From Candidatus Thorarchaeota archaeon (GTDB lineage Archaea > Asgardarchaeota > Thorarchaeia > Thorarchaeales > Thorarchaeaceae), in assembly GCA_016840385.1 (NCBI GenBank), contig JAEOSL010000017.1, forward strand, positions 1 to 39,134: DNA of 39,134 bases, in the 5' to 3' direction. The stretch's first letter is position 1. Every line of letters begins with the position of its first letter. Both the position numbers and the translations under genes were made by a program. The notes below the pieces were generated by a model. That model was not told the DNA's origin. It did no database searches and saw nothing but the letters and a program-made list of their open reading frames with translations. Positions 16,625 through 24,443 of the stretch are shown here, in pieces.

Positions 16625-16825
16625 TTTCAATATCCTGCTACTATGAGAAAAATATATCATACAGACTGGGGGTCTGTGATTTCCGAAAAGCAGATACTTC
16701 AAAATACCAGACAAGAGGGTCTGATTGTGCTACATTTATTGTTAAACTGTCTCTTCTCTTCTCACTTTCTGCAGCATGCTATTCACGAGGGTACTTATAA
16801 CCTTAGGTATTTATCTAAGAAATTA
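16621..16825 (-). repeat. Diverged copy of the TFB promoter/upstream region, inside the tRNA-Tyr element
   Basis: It aligns with 20931-21132 over about 200 bp with scattered substitutions and 2-nt gaps. Conserved blocks include the TATA box (AATATATC), CCGAAAAGCAGATAC, TTTATTGTT and AACTGTCTCTTCT. Two inverted repeats are kept: CAGAC/GTCTG centred near 16669 and again near 16715. Confidence 0.8.
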
Positions 16826-16843
16826 CGACTTTAAATACATCAA

Positions 16844-16875
16844 TTGCCGGTTCAAATCCGGCCGTCCCGACCATT
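16844..16875 (+). repeat. Right attachment repeat (displaced tRNA-Tyr 3' end)
   Basis: Identical copy of 16032-16063 with no tRNA 5' half before it, which shows it is the tRNA end displaced by the insertion. Confidence 0.9.
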
Positions 16876-17115
16876 CTTTCTTCAAAGTTCATAGTGAGTT
16901 ATTTGCGCAAAAACCCGAATTTTCGTTCGACAAATGCCGATTTTCGACAGGCTAATAAGAGTACTTCCCAATGATAAAACGGGAAATAATACTCAATAGA
17001 ATCACAACGATGAGCTTTACCGCTTGGTCATTTTAGACAATAGTGGTCGTACTTAGGGTGTATTTGTTCACCAAGACCACAGGTGGTGACCAAGTTTGCG
17101 AGTTGCCAATAGAGC

Positions 17116-18315
17116 GTGAGAATTATGTCATGGAGTGCATTAGAAAACAACACAGTAGACCCAATCAGGGTTGCAGTAATAGGTGCTGGACACGCAGGTA
17201 GAGGACTTGCTAGCTATCTCTCCATTCATGGATTTGATGTTTCTCTCTATAATCGTACGATCGCTAATGTTGAGAAGATATCGAAAAGAGGAGGAATCAA
17301 GGTTCATGGTCTCTTTGACGCATTTGCAAATCTCTCACTGGTCACAGATGACATATCTAAGGCTATTGAAGACCGTGACATACTCATTATTGTTGTACCT
17401 GCACAGGCGCACACCTTTATTGCAAACTCCATGGTTCCTCATCTAAAATCTGGGCAGACAATACTTCTAATGCCGGGTAGGACCGGTGGTGCACTCGAGT
17501 TTGCCAGATTCTTGAGATCACATTCCTATTCTGATGAAATTTTGTTGGGAGAGGCTCAAACATACAGCTTCGTATCAAGGATTACTGGACTAGATTCCGT
17601 GTTAATCTCAAAGGTTAAGAACAGTACAAAGGCAAGTGCTTTTCCAGCATCTCATAATCGCAGGTTCATGAGGAATCTAAGGCGACTTCCAATTACATTC
17701 AATATAGCTGATGATGTCATGGAAACCAGCCTTGATAACGTAGGTGCGATGTTACATCCAACACCCACGATTCTCAGCGCAGGTTTACTGGAGTCAAAAG
17801 AGGGTGGATACAACCACTATCATGATGCTATTTCCAAATCAGTAGGACGACTAATAGAACGAATGGATGCCGAGAGGATTAGTGTAGCTCGTGAATTTGT
17901 TTCTCAACCTGTATCCCTTCTGGAATGGTTGAGGAGCTCGTATGATGCTGAGGGAACTACACTGTGTGAGTGTATACAAAGTATTGATGCTTATGATGAT
18001 GTAGGTAGCCCTTCATCATTAGATCATCGTTACGTATTGGAAGATGTACCCACCGGTCTTGTACCCATCTCCTATATTGGACGGCTTGCTGGAGTTGAAA
18101 CCCCTGCTATAGATGCAATGATCAACATGGCTTGTCAGCTCTATAACTATGACTTCTGGAGTAGTGGAAGAAACCTTGGAAATCTGGGTCTTGAGGGATT
18201 AAACCCGAGTCAAGTACAGGAATATGTCAGAACTGGAGTCATATCCGAGAAATATCCAGAGCTTTATGATCATGAGCTACCTGACGTATACAGATTAGAG
18301 GTGGATGAAATTTGA
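17116..18315 (+). CDS. Opine-dehydrogenase-like NAD(P)-dependent oxidoreductase
   Basis: Octopine/nopaline dehydrogenases reductively join an amino acid to a 2-oxoacid. An N-terminal Rossmann motif GAGHAGRG lies near residue 24, followed by VVPAQAHTFIA and LLMPGRTGG, as in this family. The C-terminal domain has HPTPTILSAG near residue 215 with the expected catalytic His. The start is a GTG at 17116; an ATG three codons later (17125) is as likely. The last 4 bp overlap the next gene, a B12-binding mutase-like protein, suggesting that the two act in one pathway. Confidence 0.8.
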   Translation: MRIMSWSALENNTVDPIRVAVIGAGHAGRGLASYLSIHGFDVSLYNRTIANVEKISKRGGIKVHGLFDAFANLSLVTDDISKAIEDRDILIIVVPAQAHTFIANSMVPHLKSGQTILLMPGRTGGALEFARFLRSHSYSDEILLGEAQTYSFVSRITGLDSVLISKVKNSTKASAFPASHNRRFMRNLRRLPITFNIADDVMETSLDNVGAMLHPTPTILSAGLLESKEGGYNHYHDAISKSVGRLIERMDAERISVAREFVSQPVSLLEWLRSSYDAEGTTLCECIQSIDAYDDVGSPSSLDHRYVLEDVPTGLVPISYIGRLAGVETPAIDAMINMACQLYNYDFWSSGRNLGNLGLEGLNPSQVQEYVRTGVISEKYPELYDHELPDVYRLEVDEI

Positions 18316-19958
18316 GAATCTTGGGAGCCGCCATAGGAAGTTGTGTCCATGTGGCTGGTGTTCTTAGATTTCTCACGTTCGCAGAGGAAGAAGGGCATGA
18401 AACTATCTTCTTAGGAACAGCGGTTTCCATTGACGAATTGATAGCGAAAGTGAAAGAACACAACCCTGATGTTATTGGTGTAAGCTATAGACTTACAGCG
18501 ACAAGTGCAGTCAAACTTCTTGAGGACTTGAAGAACGCCGTGACAGAATCGGGTCTAGAGAGAAAACGATGGGTGCTTGGTTGCACAGCACCAATCAAAC
18601 CCTTTGCAGAGCAAACAAATCTTTTTGAACAGATATTCACTGGTTTCTCGACTGATGAAGATTCGATTAGTTTTCTTCGTGGTTGGACATACCTACAGCC
18701 AGAAGAGAAAAATCCTCAAGATTTACTTACAAGAATGGTCCTCAAAAGTCCGATACCACTTGTTAGACATCATTTTGGTCTCCCATCAATCGAAGAAACA
18801 ATAGACGGTGTCGCAAGAATTGCAGAGGCTGGAGTTTTAGATATCCTCTCTATTGGGCCGGATCAGAACGCCCAAGAATCGTTCTTTCGTCCATCTGAGA
18901 TGAATAAGCGCTTAGAGGGTGATGGAGGTGTTCCAATTAGGGACTTTAAAGACCTGCAGCTTATCTTTGATGCCTCTCGAAGAGGTAATTATCCTATCTT
19001 GAGATGTTATAGCGGCACTCGTGATTTGATATCTTGGGCACAGTTACTAAAGGATACTTTGAACAATGCTTGGGGTGCAACTCCTCTGCTATGGTATAGC
19101 GAACTGGATGGAAGAAGCAAAAGATCCCTTGAGGAGGCAATCACTGAGAATAAAGAGAATCACCGCTGGCATGCAAAACATAACATCCCAGTAGAAATCA
19201 ATGAGTCGCATCATTGGAGTCTAAGAAGTGCTCATGATACAATTGCAGTTGCAATGGCATATCTCTCAGCATACAATGCTAAGAAAGTCGGTGTCAGGCA
19301 TTATATCGCACAATACATGCTAAATACACCTCTGGGAACCTCTCCAAAAATGGACCTTGCCAAAATGCTAGCGAAAATCGAACTTATTGAGTCGCTTCAT
19401 GGACCCCACTTTGATTCTCTTAGACAGATACGACCTGGGCTTTTTTCTTATCCACCTGACCTTGATTTGGCCAAGGGTCAACTCGCATCATCAATTTATA
19501 CAGCCATGATGTTGAAACCACATATTGTGCATGTCGTAGGTTTTTGCGAGGCTGATCATGCTGCAACTGCAAATGATATCATTGAGAGCTGCAAGATTTC
19601 ACGACGAGTTATGCATGACTGCCTTCTTGGAACACTTAACCCGCTGGATGACAAGGAAGTATTGAACCGAAAGAACGAGCTTGTCAGAGAAGCTAAGGTG
19701 CTTATAGCAGCAATTCGGTTGTTGGGTGATGATTCCTCGAAAGATCCTCTCCTTGATTCTATTACATACGTTCGCGCAGTAAGAAAGGGAGTTTTAGATG
19801 CACCACATCTGAGAAACAATCCTATTGCCAAGGGATTACTCAGAACTAAAATGATTGATGGGGCATGCTTAGCAATAAATCCCGATACTGGCAATCCAAT
19901 CGATGAAATCACAAGATTAGGACAACTTACAGATTATTCCATGATGACTACGAATTGA
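18312..19958 (+). CDS. B12-binding-domain protein, similar to glutamate/methylaspartate mutase E
   Basis: Residues 1-120 form a cobalamin-binding-like Rossmann domain (PDVIGVSYRLT). The DxHxxG motif appears as CVHVAG, keeping the His that would ligate cobalt but with Asp changed to Cys. The rest resembles the TIM-barrel subunit E of glutamate mutase: VEINESHHW, AYNAKKVGVRHYIAQYM, LGTSPKMDLAKMLAKIELIESLHG, KGQLASSIYTAMMLKPHIVHVVGFCEADHAAT. So it may be a fused B12-dependent carbon-skeleton mutase. Translational coupling to the opine-dehydrogenase-like gene suggests that the substrate is an unusual amino acid. It overlaps TFB by 11 bp at the 3' ends. Confidence 0.65.
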   Translation: MRILGAAIGSCVHVAGVLRFLTFAEEEGHETIFLGTAVSIDELIAKVKEHNPDVIGVSYRLTATSAVKLLEDLKNAVTESGLERKRWVLGCTAPIKPFAEQTNLFEQIFTGFSTDEDSISFLRGWTYLQPEEKNPQDLLTRMVLKSPIPLVRHHFGLPSIEETIDGVARIAEAGVLDILSIGPDQNAQESFFRPSEMNKRLEGDGGVPIRDFKDLQLIFDASRRGNYPILRCYSGTRDLISWAQLLKDTLNNAWGATPLLWYSELDGRSKRSLEEAITENKENHRWHAKHNIPVEINESHHWSLRSAHDTIAVAMAYLSAYNAKKVGVRHYIAQYMLNTPLGTSPKMDLAKMLAKIELIESLHGPHFDSLRQIRPGLFSYPPDLDLAKGQLASSIYTAMMLKPHIVHVVGFCEADHAATANDIIESCKISRRVMHDCLLGTLNPLDDKEVLNRKNELVREAKVLIAAIRLLGDDSSKDPLLDSITYVRAVRKGVLDAPHLRNNPIAKGLLRTKMIDGACLAINPDTGNPIDEITRLGQLTDYSMMTTN

Positions 19959-20898
19959 CATCGATTGTGATTCCAAGAACACGAACAAGCTCTTTGTAAC
20001 GATTACGAATAGTGACTTCAGTGACCCTTGAAGCTTGAGCTATCTCCCTCTGAGTACGCCTATCATCTTCGAGTATTCCAGCTATGTATAGTGCGGCGCC
20101 TGCGATTCCACCAGGAGCCTTTCCTATAGTTACGTATCTTTCTTTGGCTTGTTTGATTATTTCAGTAGCTTTTTTCACAGTTCTTCCTTCAAGCATTAGA
20201 TCTGAAGATAATCTTGGTATCAAGTCCTTTGCAGATGGAAGCGGCACAGTAATATTGACTCGAGAAACAACCAGACGAACTGCAAAGCCGACCTTTTTCC
20301 TATCCACATTTGTTTCAGTAACAATTTCATCCAGCGATCTAGGAATCCTGTGAATCCGGCAAGCAAGATAAATTGAGGCTGCAACTACGGATTCAATACT
20401 TCTTCCCCTCACTATTTTCGATATCAGAGCCTTTCTATATATCAAAGCTGCAGTTTCTCTAACATCACGCGGTATTCCTAGTTGTGAGGAGAGTCTATGC
20501 ATCTCACTCATTGCAGTGCTGAGGTTTCTGTCTTGTGAACTATGAAGTCTACTTCTGATGTGCCATTTTCGCATTCTGTACATAGCTGCTCGGGTATTGC
20601 TTGTGATTGCCTTACCACTTGCGTCCCTGTTTCGCCAATCAATCATTGTCGATATGCCCTTGTCAGCTATAGTGTAAGTTGCTGGAGCCCCAACTCTGGC
20701 TCTTGCATTCTTTTCTTCTGCTGTGAATGCTCTCCATTCGGGACCTGTATCAGCAGTGCGCTCTGAAGCAACAAGTCCACATACTGTGCAGGTATTCTCT
20801 CCACGAGTATGATCCTTTGTGAAAGTACTTTGTCCGCAACCCATACACACCTCTTTTCTGCGTGTATGACCTCCTTTTGTACTAACCAAACTCTTCAT
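19948..20898 (-). CDS. tfb: Transcription initiation factor B (TFIIB homologue)
   Basis: TFB recruits archaeal RNA polymerase to TBP-bound promoters. The N-terminal zinc ribbon has Cys18, Cys21, Cys37 and Cys40. A B-finger/reader region follows (GPEWRAFTAEEKNARARVG), then two cyclin repeats (residues about 120-210 and 215-310), ending in the helix-turn-helix REIAQASRVTEVTIRNRYKEL. Length (316 aa) is standard. The leader is about 40 nt and contains a two-codon upstream ORF. Its upstream region is duplicated in the tRNA-Tyr element and carries palindromes overlapping the promoter, so it is probably regulated. Confidence 0.96.
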   Translation of the reverse strand: MKSLVSTKGGHTRRKEVCMGCGQSTFTKDHTRGENTCTVCGLVASERTADTGPEWRAFTAEEKNARARVGAPATYTIADKGISTMIDWRNRDASGKAITSNTRAAMYRMRKWHIRSRLHSSQDRNLSTAMSEMHRLSSQLGIPRDVRETAALIYRKALISKIVRGRSIESVVAASIYLACRIHRIPRSLDEIVTETNVDRKKVGFAVRLVVSRVNITVPLPSAKDLIPRLSSDLMLEGRTVKKATEIIKQAKERYVTIGKAPGGIAGAALYIAGILEDDRRTQREIAQASRVTEVTIRNRYKELVRVLGITIDVNS

Positions 20899-20930
20899 GT
20901 CTATCTCTCTTCTTACCAGTAGTAGTCATT

Positions 20931-21132
20931 CCATTATCGATTTCTTGCTCTTATGAGAGCAATATATCGTACAGACTGAGTCTGTGATCTCCGAAAAGCA
21001 GATACTCTAAACACCAGAGAAAAGGTCTGGTTGTAATCAATTTATTGTTGAACTGTCTCTTCTAATCTCACTATCTGTAATAATTACTATCACAACGATT
21101 GTAATAAGTTTAGGTATCCATTTAAGAAAAGA
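20931..21132 (-). repeat. TFB upstream region, paralogous to the tRNA-Tyr element copy
   Basis: It matches 16621-16825 over its whole length. It runs from the TFB leader to just before the stop of the downstream nitroreductase gene, so it fills the intergenic space. Confidence 0.8.
20961..21031 (-). promoter_or_regulatory. TFB promoter with two operator-like palindromes
   Basis: Minus strand: TATA box CGATATATT (20961-20969). Immediately upstream, touching the BRE, is the perfect palindrome ACAGACT-G-AGTCTGT (20971-20985), and about 44 bp further up is ACCAGA-N7-TCTGGT (21013-21031). Both palindromes share the core CAGA/TCTG and both are kept in the tRNA-Tyr element despite sequence drift. 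The spacing of about four helical turns fits a pair of binding sites for one dimeric repressor, possibly involving DNA looping (inference). Confidence 0.55.
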
Positions 21133-21145
21133 TCACCATTTCTCC

Positions 21146-21679
21146 CTAATTCAGAAACTCTGCTACTTCATCGACAGATAATCGCGGTCTAGGTCCTGGT
21201 TTTACATCATACTTTCCTAGAGTTATCGCAGCTAGTAATTTCCAAGGTTTCTTGAAGTAGTCCATGATAGCTTCGTATGTGTAGAATATATCTCCAATCC
21301 AGCAGGTTCCAAGGCCGAGAGCATGAGCTTTCAACAGTAGATTCTGAATCGCTGCAGAAACACTATGAATTTCAGTGGTCCAACCACGCTCACTAGTATT
21401 CCAGACCACAATGACCACTGGAGATTCTTCCATCATCGTACATGAACCATATGAAGAACCCACATCGAAAGTAAGTTTGTCAAGTTCACTTCTGTACATA
21501 TCCGTAAACTTGTCCTTCGATTCTCCAGTCAGTACTGTAAATCTCCATTGTTGACCATTCTTAGCACTGGGTGCATATGTTGCAGCTTCAATAATCTCCC
21601 TAACCAGTCCCGCTTCTACTTTGTCACTATTGTAGGTCCTGATACTCCTACGTCCTTTGATAGCATCATCAATATTCAT
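21146..21679 (-). CDS. Nitroreductase-family FMN oxidoreductase
   Basis: The 177-aa protein has the standard order: RRSIRTYNSDKV near residue 10 (FMN phosphate contact), EAATYAPSAKNGQQWRF near residue 31, and a C-terminal AAIQNLLLKAHALGLGTCWIG followed by LAAITLGKY. The family reduces nitro compounds, quinones or flavins using NAD(P)H; the substrate cannot be told. It starts 2 bp after the stop of the upstream two-domain gene, so they are co-transcribed. Confidence 0.93.
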   Translation of the reverse strand: MNIDDAIKGRRSIRTYNSDKVEAGLVREIIEAATYAPSAKNGQQWRFTVLTGESKDKFTDMYRSELDKLTFDVGSSYGSCTMMEESPVVIVVWNTSERGWTTEIHSVSAAIQNLLLKAHALGLGTCWIGDIFYTYEAIMDYFKKPWKLLAAITLGKYDVKPGPRPRLSVDEVAEFLN

Positions 21680-21681
21680 GA

Positions 21682-22668
21682 TTATTCAACACCTTCAGGA
21701 AGATGAATGACGAAACTACACTCATCATCACCCTTGAGTACTGATTTTACCATATCATACTCTAATGGTTGATCAAGTGCGGCTTCCCATGGTTGTTTGG
21801 TAAAACCACCACTACAATGACAAAAACTATCAGATACATCAACGTCATCATCCAGAATCGATTCGCGTGCCCAAGCACAGTGACATGCATAGTATCTCTT
21901 CATTTTCTCATCTTTTTCATCAAGATATTCCTGTACCATGTATGGAATCTTTGTATGGTAGATAGTATTTCCCTTTCTTTCACCGTTCAAAACATCAGGA
22001 CGACTCTTCACATAATCGACAACTTCTGCAGTGATGTATTGATTATAGAACAGTGAACCATCATCTCTATGCTTTTCCAGTTCTGCTATGGCGTTCTCTC
22101 GCTTTCGTTTTAGGTATTCATCAATACTACCAGCTTCTAGATACTTGTCCCGTTCTCCCTTTCTAAAATCACGAGGTAATCCATGCGCCACATCCGCCAG
22201 GATCTTCTTACAGATAGCTGGATCAAGGTCTTTTTCCATCTTCTTCACTATTTCTCTTGTGACCAAAATCTTTTCTTTATCGGGCATCCCAAGTGGAGGT
22301 AGATCTTTCTCTGGGAGTATCTTATCTCGTATTTCTTCACCAGCATGCTCTCCGAGTCGTTCTCGGAGCACATTCATTACTTCTCCACCATCAAATATTC
22401 CTAGAACTGGTAAGTACAAGTCCATATTCTTTACAAAAAATGCATATCGAGATATTGCTGCATAATCCAGGTAGGTATTAGCCCCCTCTTTAACTAACAT
22501 TGCAGAAAACTTCTCGAATTCATCCGCGCCTGCAGTTTCAAGCGTTTTTCCGAATTGTTTCAAAAACTCTTCAAATCTCTCTACCATCTCTGTATTTGCA
22601 ATTATTTGCTCTTCAGGAACGGGTTGTTCCCTATCCGTCAGATATTTTCGAAATCCTTCTTTATCCAT
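21682..22668 (-). CDS. Two-domain protein: integrase-N (SAM-like) domain plus C-terminal Cys-rich ATC-hydrolase/DUF6144-like domain
   Basis: The ORF extends to 22743, but the ATG at 22668 starts with MDKEGFRKYL, matching MDEEGFRNFM at the start of the 240-aa protein at 27505, so I use it. The first 90 residues of both share a helical domain like the core-binding domain of tyrosine recombinases (SRYAFFVKN corresponds to GRYFEYSKQ), without a catalytic domain. The last 70 residues (CHCAWARESI, FCHCSGGFTKQPWE, SVLKGDDECSFVIHLP) look like Cys-rich families related to L-2-amino-thiazoline-4-carboxylate hydrolase. Function unknown. Confidence 0.65.
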   Translation of the reverse strand: MDKEGFRKYLTDREQPVPEEQIIANTEMVERFEEFLKQFGKTLETAGADEFEKFSAMLVKEGANTYLDYAAISRYAFFVKNMDLYLPVLGIFDGGEVMNVLRERLGEHAGEEIRDKILPEKDLPPLGMPDKEKILVTREIVKKMEKDLDPAICKKILADVAHGLPRDFRKGERDKYLEAGSIDEYLKRKRENAIAELEKHRDDGSLFYNQYITAEVVDYVKSRPDVLNGERKGNTIYHTKIPYMVQEYLDEKDEKMKRYYACHCAWARESILDDDVDVSDSFCHCSGGFTKQPWEAALDQPLEYDMVKSVLKGDDECSFVIHLPEGVE

Positions 22669-22838
22669 TTTGTCCACACTCGCTAAACCTTTCCTTCTGT
22701 CGCTTTTCAATCGAGAGAAGAGCGCAAGAATTAAGATGTTCACTCGGAAATCATGAGAGCTTCAAACGTAATTTGGCGCCGTTATAGAGTATTACTCAGT
22801 GAATACAGGTGCTTTAGTACACTGAAAAGTACAAAATT

Positions 22839-23141
22839 ATGGCGGACAGTCGTATGAAACACATAGAGGCCAAGATAAAGCATGCATTGGAGAATAAGGG
22901 CATCAAGTGCCAGTCAGTTTTTGCAATGGAAGACCCCGAAAACACCAGAGTACTTCTTGCATTCAATTCTCAAGACAATAGGAAACTTTCAATCAGGAAG
23001 ATTGAGAATGCATTAGCATCAATCACTGTAGGAGAATTCAAGATTCCACGAGAGTTCCAACGTCTAAGTTCTGCATTTTTACATCTTGAAGTGAGTCTTG
23101 GAGCAAGAACTGAAACACCAATAACTCCTGGTGCAGCCTAA
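22839..23141 (+). CDS. Small hypothetical protein (100 aa)
   Basis: The protein is soluble and basic at the N-terminus (MKHIEAKIKHALENKGIKC), with a likely alpha/beta core (TRVLLAFNSQDNRKLSIRKIENAL). No motif is recognised. The ATG at 22839 is the only good start. It is followed by a 540-bp stretch with no convincing ORF. Confidence 0.6.
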   Translation: MADSRMKHIEAKIKHALENKGIKCQSVFAMEDPENTRVLLAFNSQDNRKLSIRKIENALASITVGEFKIPREFQRLSSAFLHLEVSLGARTETPITPGAA

Positions 23142-23236
23142 TTTCTTCTGACCACATCTTTCATTGTATATCAAGAATATTTCAATGATAGATGTTCCTA
23201 TGTTTCACCCTTCTCCTGCCAGTGTCACCACTCCCC

Positions 23237-23590
23237 AGACTCATAATGAGTCTAAAGTTAGCAAGAGCATTGTCAACGTTCATTGGGATGGGATCCCTCC
23301 TGAAGACCTGGCTTCCTTCTCCTGTTTGAATGCGGGTTCATCACTTCCAGCAACAGAGAGCGTTTCCACAGTTCTTACCACGGCAGGGTCATAATCACTC
23401 TAACCAGTTCCATCACTGAAACCAGAAAGGTCCGATTGGACAAAGTGAACAGCCGCGGACTCTCCAGAAACTGATGAGGTTCTTTTCAGAGAGTAAGGAC
23501 TTCCCGTAGGATGAACCAGTCTTCCCTTGGGCTTTCGGCCGCGCGCTTCGCTCTGTTTACACATCACTAGCCCACTTACCTAGTCCTTTC
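23237..23590 (-). ncRNA. Structured non-coding RNA candidate, family not identified
   Basis: Between 23142 and 23685 there is no convincing ORF, yet several hairpins occur and the stretch is richer in G+C than its flanks. On the minus strand: 23582-23588 with 23495-23501 (7 bp) enclosing 23569-23574 with 23528-23533 (6 bp); 23483-23494 with 23459-23470; 23430-23441 (GTCC/GGAC); 23404-23425, a 9-bp stem capped by GTGA, a GNRA tetraloop; 23396-23401 with 23357-23362; 23285-23297; 23237-23253. Several pairs are G-U on the minus strand and would be A-C mismatches on the plus strand, which fixes the strand. RNase P-like words (GGAAGTCC, GGTAAGA) occur but the conserved core does not fit well. Confidence 0.5.
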
Positions 23591-23685
23591 ATACTAATCA
23601 TCATTGATTGAGTATATGAGCCCATACAATTTGTTCCTATCATGTGCGATTCAATTTATCTGCATCTTTGTTATGCAAATAGAAC

Positions 23686-24435
23686 ATGGATCTCGATCTA
23701 AAAGACCGAACATTTCTGGTGACTGCAGCTTCTCGAGGGCTTGGGTTTAGTGTTGCAAAATCACTAGTTAACGAAGGGGCTCAAGTGATAATCTGCGGTC
23801 GCAATGAAGATTCTTTGAAGAAAGCAACCTCATCTCTTGGTGAATTAGCAGAATATTATGTGGCCGACGTGTCAAAGAAGGAAGATGTTCAATCTCTAGT
23901 GAAGAAGATTGCAACGAACATTGTCGTTCTTGATGGACTCTTTGTCAATGCTGGGGGTCCTCCTCCAGGTACTTTTTCAAACTTGACTGATGACGATTGG
24001 AAGAAAGCCTTTGATCTCACACTAATGAGTGCAGTCTGGCTGACTAGAGAAACAAGACTTCTTCTGAAGATGTCTGATTCTGCATCTATTCTGTATAGTA
24101 CTTCAGTATCAGTAAAGCAACCAATCGATAACTTATTGCTCTCAAATGCTATTCGTCCTGCAGTTATTGGCATGATGCGGACTCTTGCTACTGAGCTGGC
24201 TCCTGATTATATTCGTGTGAATGCCATTTGTCCTGGATATATCCAGACTGAGCGAGTTGACGAACTCCTATCTGAATCAGCAGAAGAGAGCATTACTGCA
24301 AAGATTCCATTGAAACGGATTGGAAAACCTGAAGAATTCGGACCAGTGGCTGCTTTCCTGCTCAGCCCAGTTTCAAGCTATATTCACGGTTCACTCCTGC
24401 TGGTAGATGGTGGTCTCTATCAGGGAATGATGTAG
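23686..24435 (+). CDS. Short-chain dehydrogenase/reductase, atypical active site
   Basis: A Rossmann-fold SDR of 249 aa, with TAASRGLG near residue 12 (cofactor loop), VADVSKKEDV, NAGGPPPG near residue 88, and the C-terminal CPGYIQTERV and GSLLLVDGGL. The catalytic YxxxK is absent: the aligned stretch is LLLSNAIRPAV, giving Ser and Arg at the Tyr and Lys positions, a variant seen in one branch of oxoacyl-reductase-like SDRs. A TATA-like CAATTTATC about 30 bp before the ATG suggests a leaderless transcript. Substrate unknown. Confidence 0.88.
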   Translation: MDLDLKDRTFLVTAASRGLGFSVAKSLVNEGAQVIICGRNEDSLKKATSSLGELAEYYVADVSKKEDVQSLVKKIATNIVVLDGLFVNAGGPPPGTFSNLTDDDWKKAFDLTLMSAVWLTRETRLLLKMSDSASILYSTSVSVKQPIDNLLLSNAIRPAVIGMMRTLATELAPDYIRVNAICPGYIQTERVDELLSESAEESITAKIPLKRIGKPEEFGPVAAFLLSPVSSYIHGSLLLVDGGLYQGMM

Positions 24436-24443
24436 TATTCGAA

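Larger units (their letters stand above)
16064..16875. mobile_element. 812-bp AT-rich element integrated at the 3' end of tRNA-Tyr
   Basis: The last 30 nt of tRNA-Tyr plus TT (32 bp) recur exactly 812 bp downstream, the hallmark of site-specific insertion into a tRNA 3' end: the left copy completes the tRNA, the right one is the displaced original. Extending left, the similarity continues with CATC and two mismatches. The interior is much more AT-rich than its surroundings (16081-16200 contains 31 G+C of 120 by hand count). It encodes two small minus-strand proteins and a 200-bp copy of the TFB upstream region. No integrase is present, so it is a mini-element mobilised in trans or a deletion remnant. 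Confidence 0.8.

Noticed and set aside
23164..23394. 76-aa plus-strand ORF downstream of the 100-aa gene
   Set aside because: It overlaps several RNA-like hairpins and its sequence is Ser/Thr/Pro-rich without pattern; a non-coding RNA on the other strand explains the region better.
23237..23590. RNase P RNA or SRP RNA
   Set aside because: Short words recall each (GGAAGTCC, GGTAAGA; GGGCTAG with TGTAAAC), but the P4 core of RNase P and the helix-8 motif of SRP RNA could not be found, and local hairpins do not form the SRP rod.
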